From Cryptomeria japonica (Eukaryota; Streptophyta; Pinopsida; Cupressales; Cupressaceae), in assembly GCF_030272615.1 (NCBI RefSeq), contig NC_081413.1:22384501-22448500 (forward strand): DNA of 64,000 nucleotides, read 5' to 3'. A program made the position numbers and the translations under genes. Shown in pieces: positions 60,231-64,000 of the stretch. Below the pieces are notes generated by a model, which saw only the letters and a program-made list of their open reading frames with translations, was not told the origin of the DNA and made no database searches. Within the stretch, counting starts at the first letter, position 1. Each line of letters begins with the position of its first letter.

Positions 60231-60231
60231 T
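59956..60231. repeat. (CT)n tract closing satellite III
   Basis: The longest CT tract of the window, with CCTTCCTT and CTACCTCT interruptions, followed by TAAAATATGACCAATAAAATC. Confidence 0.95.
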
Positions 60232-60581
60232 AAAATATGACCAATAAAATCCGATATCCGATTTAATTGGATATCAGATTTCTACCATGTGGCAGTTTAG
60301 TTCATAAATGGTGGCAACGAGAATTTTTTTTGGGGACCACTTATTTTTGTACAAAAATCGGATATTGGATAAAATTTGATATCCGATTTTAGTACTAAAA
60401 ACCAAGAAAAAAAGGGTTTGTGGGCCATTCTGTAGATTCCAATGGCTGATAGTCTGGGTCCTATGTTTTCTGTCGAGGATCATGGGGTTTTAGACAGCTA
60501 GAGAAAAATTTGTGCTTTTGGGAGATTCTTAAAGTGAAAACTTACATTTTCAATCAGGAAGGAGCATATGAGTGGAGGGAA

Positions 60582-63355
60582 ATGGGGAGTAGTATTCATC
60601 GGAAGTCTAAATGCAAAAGAAAACATTCAAATGACCAAGTTGAAGTGTATAGAGAAAGAGATAGAGAATGTCATAGGAGGAGAAGACAAGGTATGTTAAA
60701 TATTGCTAATGTTACTTCAAGTGAAGAGGAAATTGAAATTGAAAATGAAAATGTAAATTTTGAAAGTGAAAATATTGAAAATTTTGAAAATGTTGAAAGT
60801 GATAATGAAAATGCTCAACATGTGGAAAATTTTGACATAGGAGGTGAAAATGTGGAAAAATTTAACATTGAAGGTGGAATTGCCTCACCAAGTGAACCAT
60901 ATGTAACACCTAATTACTTTAGAAATGAAGACCCTCTCATGAATGAAAGAAAAATTCCAAATCCAAGACCTTCAAGAACCCCAAAATGGTTGTTTGAAAT
61001 CGATGAGAATATTATTCGGAATCTTTAAGGCAAGAGGTCAACAAGAACCGTTTGGTTGTGGGCTACAAAACTTTTCAACCAAAATTTTAGCAATAAGACA
61101 TGGATCGAGCAATGCCAACTCTTTGTTCAATCGCTAAAGATGATAATGACGAGACCATTGCTAAACTAAATTGAAGATTTTTATGAACAAGAAGATAGAG
61201 AGAAATTATATTATTGCAAAAAATCTATTCGACGCTCTCAATTCTATTGGAAAGAATACCAAAGAAAGAGATAAGAGAGCCGCCTGAAGAGTGATTACAA
61301 CCTCCTTAGTAAGCCATCAATTGAGGAAGGCTCATCAAATGAGACAAACTTGTGTTGATTTTAACATAAACTGTAAAACTTTGGACAGAGCACTTGCACG
61401 AAGACAAAGACTTGACGATCCACTTCAACAAGATACATGGACATTTGGTGGGAGGCTTCCAGGTGTTGATAGAAAGTTGACTGACAATGTGAAGGAAGAG
61501 ATTCAAAAATTTTGGCACTCTAATTATAGAGTGTCACCCAATGTAAAGGACGTTTTCAAATTAAGAATTGGCAACCAAGACCGCACACCACATCCCAAAC
61601 ATTTCTTGGAATCAAGCCAAACAATGTTGTACAAATTTTTTTGTGAATTACATCCAACTTTGCAAATATCACAAAGGGCCTTTTTATCTTTGAAACCATT
61701 TTATTGTGTTCCTCTTAAGATTCACAATACCCATTATTGCAAGTACCATGTGGAGTTTTCAATGTACCATGAACTTTTATGTCATATTTTTCTACGATGC
61801 ATACTAATGAGATGTTGCAGGAGAGTGGTGCAGTGCTATTTCCGAGATCATCAAGAGACTTGCAAGATCTATTTTTATGCTTGTTTCATGTTTTCATGAG
61901 GGCAGCGAACATGAGTTTGGAAATAATTATGTTGAGAAAAAAAGATACGAGATAGTGAAATATAATTTGAAGAGTGGAGGTGAAGGTTCTAGATGCGAAT
62001 TAGTCTCAAGAGAAGTGAGTATTGCTGATTTTATTTTGGATTTTAAGGAAAATATTTTCTACAAGTATGCAAGGCACACCCATAGCTCTTAGTGGTTGGA
62101 TCAACAGTTTGGGATGTGTAAGAACTCTTTCCCGATTGGCACTATTGTATCGGTGGTTGATTTTGTAGAGAACTATACATTGCAACCACAAAATGAGGTA
62201 CAGTCTCAATACTACAATTCAGTCCATATTGCTATTTTTGTTCACATTACATATAGACATGCTCTTGATAGTATAGAAGAGGATAGGAAGATAATCAGGG
62301 AGTATCATTTTTATATGAGTGATGATAGATCACACTCCTCCGAGTATGTGCAACATTCTTTCGAGAATTTTTTTGAGTTCTTGAATGAGAAAGCTATTGC
62401 AATTGACCGACATATAATATGGCTAGATATCTGTACGGGTCAATTCAAGAATGCCCATATGTTTTATTGGTTGAGTAGAATGCATGTGGAGAGGCGTATA
62501 CCTCATATTTGGTGTTTTTTTTAGGCAGGGCATGGGAAGGGAGAGCATGATGGAGAAGGTGCATGTTTGAAGAGAGATCTAGTTAAAGAGAAATTGAGGA
62601 TTTCAAGTGTAAATTTCTCTGATGCATGTTCTATTGTTGATTGGTGTATTTTAGCATTGTCACATGGAGGTACTCTTGATTCAACAGTGAGCAGATTCTT
62701 TTGGTTGGTTGAGGAGGGAACAGTGGGAGATAGATTGGATTGTCAAACAATTAAAGATTCTTCAAAGATGCATTCATTTCTCAGCTTAGATGCAAGTACA
62801 TGGACCATTTGGACATGAGTGTTGGATTTTTTTTGTCAGAGTTGTCTTCGGTGTGATTGGGAGCAGTGCGAGTCAAGTGAGTGGGTTGATACGTGGGTTC
62901 CCCACTATCTAACTCCTTTATCTCAAACAATATCCTTGTCAAACAATAACATGGAAAGTTCACTTGAGTATGATCGTCTATCAGATCTTGTACAACTAGG
63001 ACATGTTTTTGTAGTTGTTAAACTGTAAGGGAATGAGGAGAGATCAGAATATTGGTTGGTAGGATGTGTACAGGGAAAACAAAAGCTAACACAACCAGTG
63101 ACAGATGATGATGGGTTCACATATCCTACAGGTTCAGTTGTTGTTGTGGGAACTTGGTTGCGAACATACATGATTAGAAAGAATGACATACCTGCATTTG
63201 AAGACTATGAGAGACACAAAACCATTATAATGTATTCACACCTTATTATAGCTACAAATGTCAAGTTGTTGAAGCTTCAAGCAAAACCGAAGACCAAAGA
63301 GTTATGGACAGTGACTACTGCTGATCATGAAGCAATACTGGATACTCTTAAATAA
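60582..63355 (+). pseudogene. Gene B, module III copy: longest C-terminus
   Basis: The ATG at 60582 opens MGSSIHRKSKCKRK. The first frame is open to 61028; ITTSLVSHQLRKAH to SMYHE follows in 61291-61899, with the Cys motif reduced to HYCKYHVE. About 75 bp present in module I, including CLNEKCSECGG, are deleted near 61876. From 61877 to 63355 one frame holds VVDFVENY (Asp), WLDICTGQFKN (Asp, its neighbours changed) and GHGKGEHDGE (Glu). It continues beyond the truncation of module I to a C-terminal domain with VVVKL, EYWLVGCVQGKQK and GSVVVVGTWLR. Stops (TAG about 62090, TAG about 62522, TGA 62816, TAA 63026) break it. It is the only copy showing the C-terminus. Confidence 0.65.
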
Positions 63356-64000
63356 AGATATGACCCTTCAGGAACACTTGAGTAGTAGGTCTTTAATGGT
63401 GCCTTATTTTTTTATCATGCATTTCATTTCAAACAATGATCATTAAACCTTAATGTTCAAGTTTGTTACGTGTATATTAAGGATGTGTTCAAAATGTAGG
63501 TCTATTGATGAACATTTTTTTTGGGCAATATAGTTTTTGCATGCACATAGTGAGTACACTCGATATAATTGGAAGGGATGTATTTTTGCAACACCACTTA
63601 TGTTCATCCATGCAATTTATGTGTAGACTAACAATTCTTAAAAATACAGGTTCATGCTAGCTCATTCATCATTGACAAGGCCCTCTCTTGGTGATGGTAC
63701 ATATTCATTTGTTCATTAATGAGATTAAATTGTGGGTCTTGTTGTGTTTATTATCATGAAGATGATTCAAATGCATGTGGCCAGGACACATCTGCAGTGG
63801 ATCAAATTGTCATGAGAGATGATCTATTGAATCAAACATTTGACATTGACTAGTCAAGGTGGTCATCGAACTTTCACTCAGGTAACCTTGTCTATTTTTA
63901 TTCATTAATGGTTTATAAAATAAAGTCACTTAGATTTTGGCAATTGAATAACATTCTTTCATTTTCAAACGCTGACATCAGATGCACCTAATATTCTCTC
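63356..64000. other. 3' flank of gene B, no gene seen
   Basis: AT-rich sequence after the final TAA of gene B. A CTCAG|GTAACC word at 63879-63888 could be a splice donor of a further exon, but no clear frame supports it. The right end of the module is not identifiable because the other copies are truncated earlier. Confidence 0.4.

Larger units (their letters stand above)
58513..60393. repeat. Giant inverted repeat around satellite III
   Basis: The left arm (about 58513-59025) and right arm (about 59745-60393) are reverse complements. Reading inward from each side come a GATATC-palindrome cluster, TTTTTGTACAAAAAT, AGTGGTCCCCAAA, TTGCCACCATTTATGAA, AAACTGCCACATGG, TTTTATTGGTCATATTTTAG, the GA (or CT) tract, then GCATATGACCCCTAATGACA and a further 200-odd bp of satellite. 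The loop is roughly 700 bp. In modules I and II only about 40 bp of the outer part is mirrored. Confidence 0.8.

Overview
The window looks like nuclear DNA from a land plant with a very large, repeat-filled genome. A gymnosperm such as a conifer would fit, but that is inference. The evidence for a plant is Ty1/copia LTR elements with the plant-type primer site TGGTATCAGAGC, AT-rich intergenic DNA, small phase-consistent introns and heavily decayed transposons. I see no bacterial operon, CRISPR array, rRNA or tRNA gene.

Layout: (1) 1-1659: a CT microsatellite and decayed direct repeats. (2) 1660-4257, minus strand: the most complete copy of a multi-exon gene, here called gene A. (3) 4500-9004, minus strand: a decayed copia-type element with one LTR, a primer site, gag and protease but no integrase or reverse transcriptase. 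(4) 9990-13540: the only host-gene candidate, a coiled-coil protein with a TATA box, a 5' UTR intron, a phase-0 intron and two frameshifts. (5) 14.5-15.3 kb: a gag relic. (6) From 15.4 kb to the right edge: three head-to-tail copies of one module. Its order is gene A (minus), AT-rich spacer, (GA)n, an inverted-repeat satellite, (CT)n, gene B (plus). Gene B looks like a DDE transposase.

Module I spans about 15428-25000 and module II about 25087-57615. Module III spans about 57616-63400 and lacks gene A. The satellite of module II was enlarged by a tandem duplication of about 10.2 kb carrying a copia element, giving elements A (28324-35856) and B (38554-52691). The LTR of B was later interrupted by a second LTR element, C (38627-45181), with a perfect 5-bp target duplication. 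C carries a gag-like gene and a long unknown reading frame but no polymerase, and it shares end sequences with A and B, so it may be mobilised by elements like them.

How the parts may work together: gene A and gene B diverge from a shared intergenic satellite bracketed by GA/CT tracts and ATCGGATATCCGAT-type palindromes. In module III the bracket and the satellite ends form an inverted repeat with arms of roughly 500-650 bp. The simplest reading is a two-gene DNA transposon (transposase plus accessory protein) whose intergenic region has become a hairpin-prone satellite. Every coding copy here is broken. All repeat lengths and alignments were made by eye.
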